DNA from: an uncultured Ectothiorhodospiraceae bacterium
GTDB lineage: Bacteria; Pseudomonadota; Gammaproteobacteria; UBA6429; Thiohalophilaceae
DNA: 42,281 bases
Reading direction: 5' to 3'
Assembly (NCBI GenBank): GCA_947258695.1
Contig: CAMYJG010000017.1
Span: 1 to 42,281 of the forward strand
Both the position numbers and the translations under genes were made by a program. Positions 8,666 to 17,867 of the stretch are shown piece by piece. How positions within the stretch are numbered: the first letter of the stretch is position 1; each line of letters begins with the position of its first letter. Under the pieces are notes generated by a model. That model worked only from the letters and a program-made list of their open reading frames with translations. It was not told where the DNA came from and made no database searches.

Positions 8666-8876
8666 TCAGGCCGGTCTCCGGGCTCTCGAGTTATAATCAA
8701 TTTTACATAGTGTAAGTTGACTACAGAATGAATCGCCTTCCCATGCCTATAAGCACAGTGGCAGGAATGATTCACTTCGACTCGACTACCGTTGCGGGGG
8801 CAGCGTCGGAATTGAAAATATATTTCGCACCGACTTCTCGTTTCACGTCGCCAAATGGATTTGGCTTAGCACCTGA
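8666..8876 (-). promoter_or_regulatory. Cobalamin (AdoCbl) riboswitch upstream of btuB
   Basis: Read on the minus strand, the leader shows the consensus pieces in order. There is a P1 arm TCAGG at 8876-8872, then GCCCCCGCAACGGTAGTCG, then GCCACTG followed by TGGGAAGGCG. Next comes the B12-box-like AGCCCGGAGACCGGCC, closed by CCTGA at 8670-8666, which pairs with the P1 arm. This is a class-I cobalamin riboswitch aptamer. It lies about 120 bases ahead of the btuB start, and high adenosylcobalamin would be expected to repress btuB-tonB-cobO. Downstream, GTAATCG (8664-8658) and CGATTAC (8640-8634) form an expression-platform-like hairpin without an obvious U tract, which favours translational control or a longer-range structure. 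Confidence 0.93.
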
Positions 8877-9022
8877 AGTAGTAAAAGTGGCGCAACTTTA
8901 AAGCCAGCAGTGATGTTTGTCAATCAAAATAAAAATGAGAAAAGTAGGGTGGAACGGATAAAATAGTTTAAACACAGTAACTTAGGGATGAGTATTAAGA
9001 GAGTAGGTTATTGTGATTTAGT

Positions 9023-9784
9023 TTAACCAGGCATAAACCAACGTCGTTGATTGTGCCGTGTCTCATGCAGAGGGTATTGGTATAACTCGGTTAAATATTT
9101 TTCGGTTAAAACTTCAGTACATATGCCATGCCGGGTTGTTCCATCAGCATAGATTAGTAAAGCATGATCGCAATAGCGTGTCGCTAAATTAACATCATGC
9201 AAAACAAACACATTGGCCGTGTTTTCATTATTCGAGGTTAAAAGTTTCATTACCTCATGTTGATGATGAATATCGAGATGATTGACAGGTTCATCCAGCA
9301 AGCGAATGTTAGCTTGTTGTACTAATAAGGTTGCGAGTGCAACGCGCTGACGTTCACCACCGGATAAAGTCAGAATTGCGCGTTCGGAAAAGTTATCTAA
9401 ACCAACGGCAGTTAATGTATCTAATGCTAATTGTTTATCGCTATCCGTTTCCCATTGCCAGCTTTTAAGATGAGGATGGCGACCAATTAATACGCTTTCA
9501 AGAACAGTACCAGGGAAATGGTCTTCCTGACTCTGCAATAGTAAGCTGAGTTGTTGTGCCGTTTCTTTTCGTGTTAGTGCATGGAGTGGTTTTTCATTGA
9601 TATAAATCACGCCAGATTGAGCAAGCAATAACCCGGCTAAGTGATGTAAAAAAGTCGTTTTACCACACCCGTTCATACCCAAAATAGCCCAGTTTTCCCC
9701 GGCATTAATAGATAGTGATAAATTTTCACACACTTGCTTATTAGCAATATTAACACTCAATGCATTGCAGCTGATCAGGCTCAT
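9023..9784 (-). CDS. btuD: ABC transporter ATPase for cobalamin import
   Basis: A 253-residue cytoplasmic ATPase of the FecE/BtuD type. Walker A is GMNGCGKTT (residues about 38-46), the Q-loop lies near LLLQSQE, the signature is LSGGERQRVAL, and Walker B is IRLLDEPVNHLD followed by the H-loop VLHDVN. It overlaps the btuC stop by four bases (ATGA), indicating translational coupling. The family also includes heme and siderophore ATPases. The B12 assignment rests on the neighbouring btuB, cobO, cobQ and btuF. The gene ends about 150 bp before the riboswitch, so btuCD seems to be a separate transcript from btuB. Confidence 0.88.
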   Translation of the reverse strand: MSLISCNALSVNIANKQVCENLSLSINAGENWAILGMNGCGKTTFLHHLAGLLLAQSGVIYINEKPLHALTRKETAQQLSLLLQSQEDHFPGTVLESVLIGRHPHLKSWQWETDSDKQLALDTLTAVGLDNFSERAILTLSGGERQRVALATLLVQQANIRLLDEPVNHLDIHHQHEVMKLLTSNNENTANVFVLHDVNLATRYCDHALLIYADGTTRHGICTEVLTEKYLTELYQYPLHETRHNQRRWFMPG

Positions 9785-10755
9785 TGTCTGGCATTCCGTT
9801 GTAATAAAAATAAGAACAAAGGAATTCCAATAAGCGCAGTAATAATCCCAACCGGCAATTGTTGTGGCGCAATCACTGTTCTTGCAGCGGTGTCAGCAAT
9901 TAAAACCAAAATTCCACCACCAAGGGTGGCGGCAGGTAAAAGAAGTCGATGATCAGTGAGGCCGGTTAAGCGAATTAAGTGCGGTACGATAAAACCGACA
10001 AAACCAATAGTTCCTGCTTGTACGACCGCGGCGGCGGTAAGTAAAGATGCAAGAATATAAATCTTGATGTGTAATTGTTTGAGGTTGATGCCTAACGTTG
10101 CAGCAAGCTTATCGCCACGAATTAAAACGTTAAGTTGCGAAGAAAGTAACATACTTAACAATAATCCAATGATTAAGGCACTAAAGGCAAAGGATACTGA
10201 ATAACTGTAGCTAAGATCACCCATTAACCAGAACAACATGCCATGTAAATTTGTTGCCGGAGATATTGTTAAGATTAAACTGATTGCTGCGCCCCAGCCG
10301 GCAGCAATAACAACACCGGTCAGTAATAAACGAGTCGGCGTCCAGTTTCCATTTTGATGTGCAATGATAAAAACCAGGAACATCGCCACTAAGGCACCGA
10401 TAAATGCCAGTCCGGTTAAACCAAAGGCACTACTGAATCCCAATAGCATCCCTATAAGAACAGCCGTTGCGGCTCCGCCTGATACACCAAGAATATAAGG
10501 ATCGGCCAGGGGGTTGCGTACTAACACCTGCATTAAAGCGCCGGCCTGGGCAAGTAATGCCCCTGTTGCAAACGCTGCTAAGCTACGGGGTAAGCGGAGT
10601 TCTGTCACGATGCGCGACGCATCTGGATTTGTTGGTTCAACTAGTGAAAACCAGACAGCTTGCAATGATATTGGCACACTACCGATGAACAATGAGCCAA
10701 TCAGCAGCACGATGCTTATACTCGCTAGCAAGACAATGAAAGTGGCACTACGCAT
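9781..10755 (-). CDS. btuC: ABC transporter permease for cobalamin import
   Basis: A 324-residue polytopic inner-membrane protein of the FecCD/BtuC family. It starts with a membrane helix (about residues 5-28). Family segments include LRLPRSLAAFATGALLAQAG, RNPLADPYILGVSGGAA, GTIGFVGFIVPHLIRL (the coupling-helix region that contacts BtuD) and a C-terminal PVGIITALIGIPLFLFLL. Around ten membrane helices are predicted by eye, as in BtuC. It is translationally coupled to btuD. The upstream region is shared with the divergent Hpt gene, and I see no second cobalamin riboswitch there. Confidence 0.9.
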   Translation of the reverse strand: MRSATFIVLLASISIVLLIGSLFIGSVPISLQAVWFSLVEPTNPDASRIVTELRLPRSLAAFATGALLAQAGALMQVLVRNPLADPYILGVSGGAATAVLIGMLLGFSSAFGLTGLAFIGALVAMFLVFIIAHQNGNWTPTRLLLTGVVIAAGWGAAISLILTISPATNLHGMLFWLMGDLSYSYSVSFAFSALIIGLLLSMLLSSQLNVLIRGDKLAATLGINLKQLHIKIYILASLLTAAAVVQAGTIGFVGFIVPHLIRLTGLTDHRLLLPAATLGGGILVLIADTAARTVIAPQQLPVGIITALIGIPLFLFLLQRNARQ

Positions 10756-10910
10756 GGAAAAAGTCTGATCTAAAAATAATACCTGATTAAAACATCAAAG
10801 CACGATAAATACAAAAAGAGTCATTAGTTATATTGTGGGAATTCGAGTGTGAATTATACCCTTGTTAATCAAACCTAAATATATGGATTAAACAACCGAT
10901 AATATTAACT

Positions 10911-11654
10911 ATGACCGATGTAGCTAACTTACTCGAAGAATTACGTGAAGGTTTCCTTGACGATATGCCGGTGCGCATAGATAAAATCGAAGAAGAAGTG
11001 ATGGCTTCAAAAAATGCGGATTCTTATGATGAATTATTTCGGATGGTACATAGCTTAAAGGGCAGCGCTGGGAGTTATAATTTTCACGAGTTAACTAAAG
11101 TGGCACACAATATGGAAGATGTCATGTTGTCGCAGATGCAGAATAACCTGTTTAACCAGAGCTCAACTGTCGACATCCTGCTCAAGTTTATCGATATATT
11201 AAGAGACACTACCGAGTCATTAGTCGCGTCAAAATCAGCGCCACTTGATATCGATGAACGTATTGAATCATTACGAAACCAGGTTTTTAAACAAGCGCTT
11301 CGAGTCTTGGTAATTGAACCATCAAAACTTTATGTCAGTATGATTGAACATAGTGTACAAGGAATGTCCGTTAATTTGACTGTTCAGAATGATGGCTTAC
11401 AGGCTCTTAATGCCTTGTTACTCAATAAATACGACTTATTGATTACCTCACTTGAAACTAACAGGTTAAATGGGGATGCTTTAATTGCCGCGCTTCGTCT
11501 AAATCACAATTTTAATAAAAATATCCATGCGGTTTTGATTACCTCGCGTGATAAAGAAAAAATACTCAATAACAGCGATTTTGATGAAATTATTGATAGG
11601 AAATCGGTCAAGGATGGGGTAATTAAGTCAATAGTGGAAAAACTCATCGCCTAA
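10911..11654 (+). CDS. Hpt phosphotransfer protein with a degenerate receiver domain
   Basis: A 247-residue cytoplasmic signalling protein. Residues 1-100 are an Hpt four-helix domain with the phosphorylatable His47 in MVHSLKGSAGSY, as in CheA P1. Residues about 130-247 have the receiver fold (RVLVIEPSKL, YDLLITSLETNRLNGD, VLITS, IIDRKS). The essential residues are altered: the acidic pair after strand 1 is Glu136-Pro137, and Ser180 stands where the phosphoacceptor Asp should be. The switch Thr/Ser and the Lys (Lys231) remain. The Hpt half should be active, whereas the receiver is probably a pseudo-receiver. It is followed on the same strand by a ParA-like ATPase and an MCP. The partner kinase is unknown. 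Confidence 0.85.
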   Translation: MTDVANLLEELREGFLDDMPVRIDKIEEEVMASKNADSYDELFRMVHSLKGSAGSYNFHELTKVAHNMEDVMLSQMQNNLFNQSSTVDILLKFIDILRDTTESLVASKSAPLDIDERIESLRNQVFKQALRVLVIEPSKLYVSMIEHSVQGMSVNLTVQNDGLQALNALLLNKYDLLITSLETNRLNGDALIAALRLNHNFNKNIHAVLITSRDKEKILNNSDFDEIIDRKSVKDGVIKSIVEKLIA

Positions 11655-11902
11655 CGCAGTAAGTTTGTAAGTGCCCACTATAAGCGGATTCTAATTAACT
11701 TAACTTTTTTCTAAATTTAATTTAATAAATACAGTTAGTTATATTGCTTATTTTAACTAAGACATTAACTTTATAGTGAAACTAGTCTAAACTGTGAAAT
11801 ACGGCTCATAAAAGTTTCAGGCAGAGCTGTCGATATAAACTAGACTCTAAGTTGAAAGTAACAAGGGTTTGGTAAGTTTGACCCATGGATTAGGTTTTTG
11901 TA

Positions 11903-12589
11903 ATGCAAAAAATACTTGTGATTAATTCAAAAGGTGGTTGTGGTAAAACCACGATGGCGACTAATCTTGCCAGTTATTTTGTAACACAAGATTTATCAAC
12001 CGCATTACTGGATTTTGATCCCCAGGGTTCGAGCATTCGTTGGCTTAATCAGCGGCCAAAATCAGGCCCATCCATTTATGGTGTTCATGTCGCCAGTCGA
12101 AAAAATAATACTGGGGTGACACGATCTTTCCAGATGCGCGTTCCGCCCGAAACTGAACGAATGATTATCGATGCACCGGCCGGTGTGACTGGACATGATC
12201 TCAGAGAGCTTATCAGGCATGTCGACACCATTCTTGTTCCTGTATTACCTTCTTCAATCGATATTCACGCAGTGACTCGCTTTATTGAAGAGTTATTGGT
12301 CGTTGGTAAGGTACGTCAAATGGGGCTCAATGTTGCTGTTATCGCAAACCGGGCCAAGAAGAATACCTTAACCTACCGATCACTGGAGCGATTTTTAAAA
12401 ACGCTAAAGCTACCTTTTATTACCACGTTACGTGATACCCAAAATTATGTGCATGCTGCAGAAAGAGGTATAGGGATACATGAAATGTGGGATAAGCGTA
12501 CTGATAGTGATAAGGCACAATGGCGGCCCCTGGTGCGTTGGTTGGAAGATGTGAATCCGGTCAAAACAAAAAGCAATATAGCCCGTTAG
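11903..12589 (+). CDS. ParA/MinD-family ATPase, orphan
   Basis: A 228-residue cytoplasmic ATPase. The deviant Walker A is KGGCGKTT (residues 10-17). The A-prime motif is DFDPQGSS near residue 41, and a Walker B-like IIDAPAGV follows near residue 92. It lacks a ParB partner and an N-terminal DNA-binding domain, so it is not the chromosomal ParA. Short orphan ParA proteins near chemotaxis genes are known to position receptor arrays (ParC/PpfA type). The MCP gene 245 bp downstream and the Hpt gene upstream make that a reasonable inference. The function is not proven by sequence. Confidence 0.87.
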   Translation: MQKILVINSKGGCGKTTMATNLASYFVTQDLSTALLDFDPQGSSIRWLNQRPKSGPSIYGVHVASRKNNTGVTRSFQMRVPPETERMIIDAPAGVTGHDLRELIRHVDTILVPVLPSSIDIHAVTRFIEELLVVGKVRQMGLNVAVIANRAKKNTLTYRSLERFLKTLKLPFITTLRDTQNYVHAAERGIGIHEMWDKRTDSDKAQWRPLVRWLEDVNPVKTKSNIAR

Positions 12590-12833
12590 TCAGTACAAAT
12601 TTCTCGTTATAAATCTTTATTTTCACTCTCATATAATATGCGCAATGGGCTTTTTGTTGCCTAAAACTTATATATAAAAATATATCGCTAGTTTCAGTAG
12701 ACAGTTAAAGGTTATTGCCTGGAGGACGATAAACTTTAGTGTAACGTTAATGCTATTTGTGGGTTAGCTGTGGGAGATTATTTCTTATGGTTAGGATATA
12801 GCGACAGCTGAATAATTATAATTTATAAAAGAT

Positions 12834-14039
12834 ATGAGTGATAAGAAAAAAAGCTTTAAATTTAGTCAATTCATCATTTTGCCCATACTGGTGGGAATCT
12901 TACTTGTTGCGGTAACGGTTTTCTGGGTAGATATTGTTTGGCTCAAGGTGGTTATTATACTAGTCGTATCTGTTCTTTTAGGATTGAGGCTGGACTCGTT
13001 AGGAAAAAAACGAGATCAAGCAACAACCTTATCTTCAGACAAAAATCACGAGTTAGGGCTTGGCTCGACGAATAATGTATTGCAGAACCTGTCAGATATC
13101 ATTGACAAGGTGATAGAAGTATCAAACCGTCAAATTGAAAGTTCACGAGCGCAAACAGAAGAAGCCATCACTCAAATGTCTAGTCGCTTTACCTCGTTAG
13201 TGGTGCGCCTAAATAGTGCGCTAGACGCGGCGCAACTTTCAAATTCTGTTATGCCTGCAAAGGATGGTAGTGCCTCAACATTACTGGATAACGTTTTTAC
13301 AAATAGTAGGGAGCAATTATCCGGCGTTATCAATAATCTTGCAGAAGCATTGTCGAATCGAAAAACATCTTTTGAACAGTTAAAAGTATTGGCTGATGAC
13401 ACAGCAGTATTAAAGACCATGGCAGAAGGTGTTGAAAAAATAGCATCACAAACTAATTTACTGGCTTTAAATGCGGCGATAGAAGCCGCTCGTGCAGGAG
13501 AAGTCGGGCGGGGGTTTGCGGTTGTTGCCGATGAAGTTCGTTCATTATCTATTCAATCAGGAGAAACAGGCCGACAAATTTCAGAAAGTATTAACCACTT
13601 TACAACGTCGGTTGAAAATACCATGCATCAAGCGACCAAGGCAATGGAAAAAGATTTACTGCTTGAAGAGCAGGGTTCATCGACAATTAAAGAAGTGTTA
13701 GAAAACCTGGAATGGATGACTAAGGGAATGTCGGAGTCATCAGAAATTCTTAATGCGGAAAGTTTAGAGATCGTACAGCAAATTAATGATGTTATTGTAT
13801 CTCTGCAATTCCAGGATCGTACCAGTCAAATTTTATTGCATGTTATTGATGGCCTAAGAGAATTACCAAGAGTAATTAATGAAAAAATTGACATGGTCGC
13901 TAATGGTGATACTTCAGCTTTGAATGTTGATGAGGTTTTAAGTGCATTAAAATTTAACTACACAACAGCTGAGGAAGTATCATTACATGATGGTGAATCT
14001 GTTGAACAGAAAAGTGACGATAATATAGAACTATTTTAG
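12834..14039 (+). CDS. Methyl-accepting chemotaxis-like protein without a periplasmic sensor
   Basis: A 401-residue protein. Two closely spaced membrane helices lie at about residues 12-32 and 34-53 with almost no periplasmic loop, followed by a long coiled-coil cytoplasmic part. The conserved MCP hairpin tip is at about residues 206-236 ([20 protein letters not shown], then [10 protein letters not shown]), which binds CheA and CheW. No ligand-binding domain or HAMP is evident, so it may sense membrane state or a cytosolic cue. After the tip, [20 protein letters not shown] resembles a segment often seen in such soluble-sensor MCP-like proteins. It is the last gene of the Hpt/ParA/MCP run and ends convergently with the HAD gene. 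No cheA, cheW, cheR or cheB is in the window. Confidence 0.9.
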   Translation: MSDKKKSFKFSQFIILPILVGILLVAVTVFWVDIVWLKVVIILVVSVLLGLRLDSLGKKRDQATTLSSDKNHELGLGSTNNVLQNLSDIIDKVIEVSNRQIESSRAQTEEAITQMSSRFTSLVVRLNSALDAAQLSNSVMPAKDGSASTLLDNVFTNSREQLSGVINNLAEALSNRKTSFEQLKVLADDTAVLKTMAEGVEKIASQTNLLALNAAIEAARAGEVGRGFAVVADEVRSLSIQSGETGRQISESINHFTTSVENTMHQATKAMEKDLLLEEQGSSTIKEVLENLEWMTKGMSESSEILNAESLEIVQQINDVIVSLQFQDRTSQILLHVIDGLRELPRVINEKIDMVANGDTSALNVDEVLSALKFNYTTAEEVSLHDGESVEQKSDDNIELF

Positions 14040-14046
14040 TTTATTA

Positions 14047-14706
14047 TTATTCATCTTTTAGACTTATTATATCCCACCCCTTTAATTCTGCATGATTTTG
14101 TAAAGTCTCATCTGGATCTACTGCAACGGGCTTTTTGACCATTTCCAGTAAGGGCAGGTCATTATGCGAATCACTATAAAAATAACTGTCAGCAAGATTG
14201 TCACCTGTTTTATTCAACCAGACTTTAAGTCGGTCAACTTTGCCTTCACGGAAGCAGGGGATGCCTGAAACTTTCCCTGTGTACTGGTCGTTAATTATCT
14301 CGGGTTCAGTAGCGAGAATATTTTGAATTCCCAATTCCTCAGCTATGGGGGCGGTAATAAAAAGGTTAGTTGCGGTAATAATTAATAACGTATGATTTAG
14401 ATCGGCATGGTGCTGAATTAAGGATCGGCTTTTATTCGTAATAATTGGGCGAATACATTCATTCATAAACTGGTTATGCAGTTGTTTTAGTTGAGACATG
14501 CTCATCTGGCTAAGTGGTGCCAGGCTAAATTCTAAAAATTCATAAATATCCAGACTACCCGCGACATATTCATTATAAAAACGCTGGTTTTCTTTTTCGT
14601 AAAAATCGGCATCTACATGGCCTTGTTGCGCCAGGAATTGCCCCCATAGGTAATCACTATCCCCATTTAATAATGTGTTATCTAAATCAAATATTGCGAG
14701 CGTCAC
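14047..14706 (-). CDS. HAD-IB family phosphatase (SerB-like)
   Basis: A 219-residue cytoplasmic HAD hydrolase. Motif I is FDLDNTLL with nucleophile Asp6 and acid Asp8. Motif II is LLIITATN, and motif III/IV appears as KVDRLKVWL and YFYSDSHNDLPLLE. A helical cap between motifs I and II places it in subclass IB with phosphoserine-phosphatase-like enzymes. The natural substrate is unknown. It is divergent from rppH-ptsP, and the same HAD/rppH/ptsP grouping is, from memory, found in Pseudomonas. Codon use resembles its neighbours. Confidence 0.88.
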   Translation of the reverse strand: MTLAIFDLDNTLLNGDSDYLWGQFLAQQGHVDADFYEKENQRFYNEYVAGSLDIYEFLEFSLAPLSQMSMSQLKQLHNQFMNECIRPIITNKSRSLIQHHADLNHTLLIITATNLFITAPIAEELGIQNILATEPEIINDQYTGKVSGIPCFREGKVDRLKVWLNKTGDNLADSYFYSDSHNDLPLLEMVKKPVAVDPDETLQNHAELKGWDIISLKDE

Positions 14707-14891
14707 TGTTATAACCTTCTATTTGTGTTAGGTGGGTATGTTACCGTAAAAGCAACTCTATAGGCATGTTAGGTTTTACTAATATTGTTAACTGTCTGAT
14801 ATTTAAGATTAAATAGTAAAGCCTATATAGATTTGCTGACAAGCGGCGAACATGAAACAATCTAAAGGATAAAACGAAGAGAGTTTCGCAA

Positions 14892-15362
14892 GTGATTGAT
14901 ACAGAAGGATACAGAGCAAACGTAGGGATTATCCTGGTTAATCCGGCCGGTAGCTTATTTTGGGCGAGGCGGATTGGTGAGGACGCCTGGCAGTTTCCTC
15001 AGGGCGGTATTCGGGAGTCAGAATCTGCTGAACAAGCTGTTTTTCGTGAGTTGCATGAAGAGGTCGGGGTAACACAAGATTCTGTTGAAATGGTTGGCTG
15101 CACTAAGAATTGGCTACGGTATAAAATCCCTGAGCATCTCATTCGGCGACATCAAACACCATGTTGTATTGGTCAAAAACAAAGGTGGTTTATCTTACGT
15201 TTTACTGGCAAAGAGTCTGATGTTTGTCTCGACAGCAGTGATAACCCCGAGTTTGATCAATGGCGTTGGGTAGATCAGTTAGAACCACCTCGTTCAGTCA
15301 TATCATTTAAGCGCAGCGTTTACACAGAAGCTTTAAAAGAACTGTTACCGTTAATTAATTAG
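14892..15362 (+). CDS. rppH: RNA pyrophosphohydrolase
   Basis: A 156-residue Nudix hydrolase that removes pyrophosphate from 5'-triphosphorylated mRNA and so starts RNase E-dependent decay. The start is GTG at 14892, chosen because MIDTEGYRANVGIIL aligns with the family N-terminus and no ATG precedes it. The Nudix box is GGIRESESAEQAVFRELHEEVG, with the metal-binding REUxEE residues intact. FPQGG and the C-terminal WRWVD and FKR segments are also typical. It is followed by ptsP 122 bp downstream on the same strand, the usual gammaproteobacterial arrangement. Confidence 0.95.
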   Translation: MIDTEGYRANVGIILVNPAGSLFWARRIGEDAWQFPQGGIRESESAEQAVFRELHEEVGVTQDSVEMVGCTKNWLRYKIPEHLIRRHQTPCCIGQKQRWFILRFTGKESDVCLDSSDNPEFDQWRWVDQLEPPRSVISFKRSVYTEALKELLPLIN

Positions 15363-15484
15363 TAGTTATATTTTGGGAGATTACTTCAATGTGTCTCCTC
15401 GTAATTCGATGTCATTATGAAACCTGATGTTAAGGTGAAGTTATTATTATATTGAATTTAACATTTGAGACTTGTTGATATTTT

Positions 15485-17764
15485 ATGCTTGATATACTGC
15501 GACGTATTGTTCAGGAAGTAAACCTTGCTAATAATTTAGAGCAAGCTTTGAACATTATTGTCCGCAGAGTAAAAAATGTTATGGATGTGGATGTTTGTTC
15601 TGTATTCATAACATATGAAACAGAAGCAGACAAAGAATATGTCTTAATGGCAACAGATGGTTTAAATCCCGATGCGATTGGTAAGATTCGTATGGGGGAA
15701 AAGAGCGGACTGGTCAGCTTAGTCGGTAAACGTGCTGAAGCTATTAATTTAGCCGATGCAGCAAAAAATCCTCACTACCTGCATTTTCCAGTAGCCAGTG
15801 AAGAAGATTTTCATGGTTTTTTAGGTGTGCCAATTATCCATCACCGTAAAGTACTGGGTATCCTGGTTGTACAAAGCAGTAAAATTCAGAAATTTAACGA
15901 AGATGATGAAACCTTTTTAATTACAGTTGCGGCTCAATTAGCCGCTGCGATTGTTCATGCAGAAGCTAGTGGCGGCATTATTGGTCTCAAGCAGAATGAG
16001 AATGAAAAGGAACTTGAGACTAAACCTATTCATGGCTTACCCGGTGCGCCCGCTGTTGCAATGGGGACGGCACTGGTTATGTATCCTCCTGCGGATATTG
16101 ATGCGATTCCTGATCGACACATCGTTAACGTTGAAAAAGAAATTGATCACTTTAATCAGGCCGTTGAGGCTGTGGTCAAAGATATAAAAGAATTATCTGC
16201 TCGTTTAAAAGATGTATTACCTGAAGAGGATCGCGCATTATTTGATGTTTATTTATTAATGCTGAACAGCCAGGCGATATCGGGTATTACACAGGAACGA
16301 ATCCGAGATGGGAACTGGGCGCCAGGTGCATTGCGCCAGACCATCCAGGAACACGAACAGGTCTTCCTGGAAATGGAAGATAACTACTTGCGAGAGCGCG
16401 CAGATGATGTGCGTGATTTAGGTCGTCGTATCTTAAAACATTTACAGGAAGATACGCCGGAACAAATAGAATTTCCTGATAACACGGTGTTAATTGGAGA
16501 AGACATATCTGCTTCCATGTTGGCCGAAGTGCCAAGAGAAAAACTGAGTGGTGTGATTTCAGTTCGTGGTTCACGTACATCACATGTTGCTATTCTTGCA
16601 CGTGCCATGGGTATCTCTGCCGTAATGGGGGTCACCGACTTACCTGTTGGCAGAATTGATGGTCGAACAGTAATAGCTGACGGTTATAGTGGTCGGGTTT
16701 TTATTTCTCCCTCTAAAAAAGTCATTGATGAATTTCAACGACTAATTGATGAAGAAGCGGCACTATCTGATGAGTTGATGGAGTTACGCGACCTTCCTGC
16801 AAAAACAGAAGATGGCATTGAAATTTCATTATTAGTTAACTCAGGTTTGTTATCTGACATTACCCCAAGCTTACAGAGTGGAGCAGAAGGAATAGGTCTT
16901 TACCGCACTGAATTTCCTTTTATGGAACGACAAAAATTTCCCAGTGAAGAAGAACAACGTAATATCTATCGACAAGTTTTAGAAAGTTTTCATCCACGAC
17001 CAGTAACATTACGTACACTTGATGTTGGTGGAGATAAGGCATTACCGTATTTCCCGATTGATGAAGATAATCCATTCCTGGGTTGGCGGGGTATTCGGAT
17101 TACTTTAGATCATCCTGAAATTTTTCTTGTACAGATAAGGGCGATGGTACGGGCAAGTATTGGCCTGAATAATTTAAAAATATTATTGCCAATGATCAGT
17201 GATATCGCAGAGCTCAATGAAGCACTGGGGCTGATTCATCAGGTTTATGGTGAATTGCTCGAGGAAGGAGATGAAGTTGTTATGCCGCAAATTGGTGTCA
17301 TGATCGAAGTACCATCTGCGGTCTACCAGGCAGGTAATCTTGCACGTCGCGTTGATTTTCTTTCAATTGGTACAAATGACTTAACGCAGTACCTGCTAGC
17401 AGTGGATCGAAATAATGCCCGTGTTGCTTCTCTCTATGATTCGCTCCATCCAGCAGTTATTCGAGCTATCTTACAAGTGGTTGAAAGTGCCCGGGCACAT
17501 GATATTCCTGTTAGTGTGTGTGGCGAAATGGCTGGTGATCCGATAGCGGCATTGTTGTTACTTGCTATGGGGATAGACAGTTTAAGCATGAGTGTCTCAA
17601 GTTTATCAAGAGTGAAATGGGTAGTGAGAAATGTGACTCGTGAGCGAGCTCGTCAAGTATTAAGTGAAGTTCTGATTCTGGAAGATGCCACAGCTATTCG
17701 AAAATATCTAAATGAAACTTTTGAAAATGCAGGTATGGGTGGTTTAGTAAGAGCTGGAAATTAA
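15485..17764 (+). CDS. ptsP: Phosphoenolpyruvate phosphotransferase EI-Ntr
   Basis: A 759-residue cytoplasmic enzyme that starts the nitrogen-related PTS by transferring phosphate from PEP to NPr. The N-terminal GAF domain (about residues 1-155, starting MLDILRRIVQEVNLANNLEQ) is the mark of PtsP as opposed to sugar EI and in relatives binds glutamine. The EI part has the phospho-His domain with His367 in GSRTSHVAILARA. The PEP-utilising TIM barrel has GLYRTEFPFM, LPMIS, SIGTNDLTQY and the catalytic Cys679 in VCGEMAGDP. Length is as expected. It lies downstream of rppH. The partners ptsO and ptsN are not in the window. Confidence 0.96.
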   Translation: MLDILRRIVQEVNLANNLEQALNIIVRRVKNVMDVDVCSVFITYETEADKEYVLMATDGLNPDAIGKIRMGEKSGLVSLVGKRAEAINLADAAKNPHYLHFPVASEEDFHGFLGVPIIHHRKVLGILVVQSSKIQKFNEDDETFLITVAAQLAAAIVHAEASGGIIGLKQNENEKELETKPIHGLPGAPAVAMGTALVMYPPADIDAIPDRHIVNVEKEIDHFNQAVEAVVKDIKELSARLKDVLPEEDRALFDVYLLMLNSQAISGITQERIRDGNWAPGALRQTIQEHEQVFLEMEDNYLRERADDVRDLGRRILKHLQEDTPEQIEFPDNTVLIGEDISASMLAEVPREKLSGVISVRGSRTSHVAILARAMGISAVMGVTDLPVGRIDGRTVIADGYSGRVFISPSKKVIDEFQRLIDEEAALSDELMELRDLPAKTEDGIEISLLVNSGLLSDITPSLQSGAEGIGLYRTEFPFMERQKFPSEEEQRNIYRQVLESFHPRPVTLRTLDVGGDKALPYFPIDEDNPFLGWRGIRITLDHPEIFLVQIRAMVRASIGLNNLKILLPMISDIAELNEALGLIHQVYGELLEEGDEVVMPQIGVMIEVPSAVYQAGNLARRVDFLSIGTNDLTQYLLAVDRNNARVASLYDSLHPAVIRAILQVVESARAHDIPVSVCGEMAGDPIAALLLLAMGIDSLSMSVSSLSRVKWVVRNVTRERARQVLSEVLILEDATAIRKYLNETFENAGMGGLVRAGN

Positions 17765-17867
17765 TGATTATTTAGCTACTGAGTACAGTGTTATTCATAT
17801 AAAACTATAATAGACGTGAGTATGCTAATATGAATGACATACATAATGAGCAATATTTATAAGGAAA

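Noticed and set aside
8473-8775. Open frame of 100 codons on the minus strand before btuB
   Set aside because: It lies in the cobalamin riboswitch and the btuB leader and overlaps the btuB start in another frame; no protein features.
10756-10910. Second cobalamin riboswitch before btuC
   Set aside because: None of the conserved aptamer pieces is present in this 155-bp gap; the same holds for the cobQ/btuF gap.
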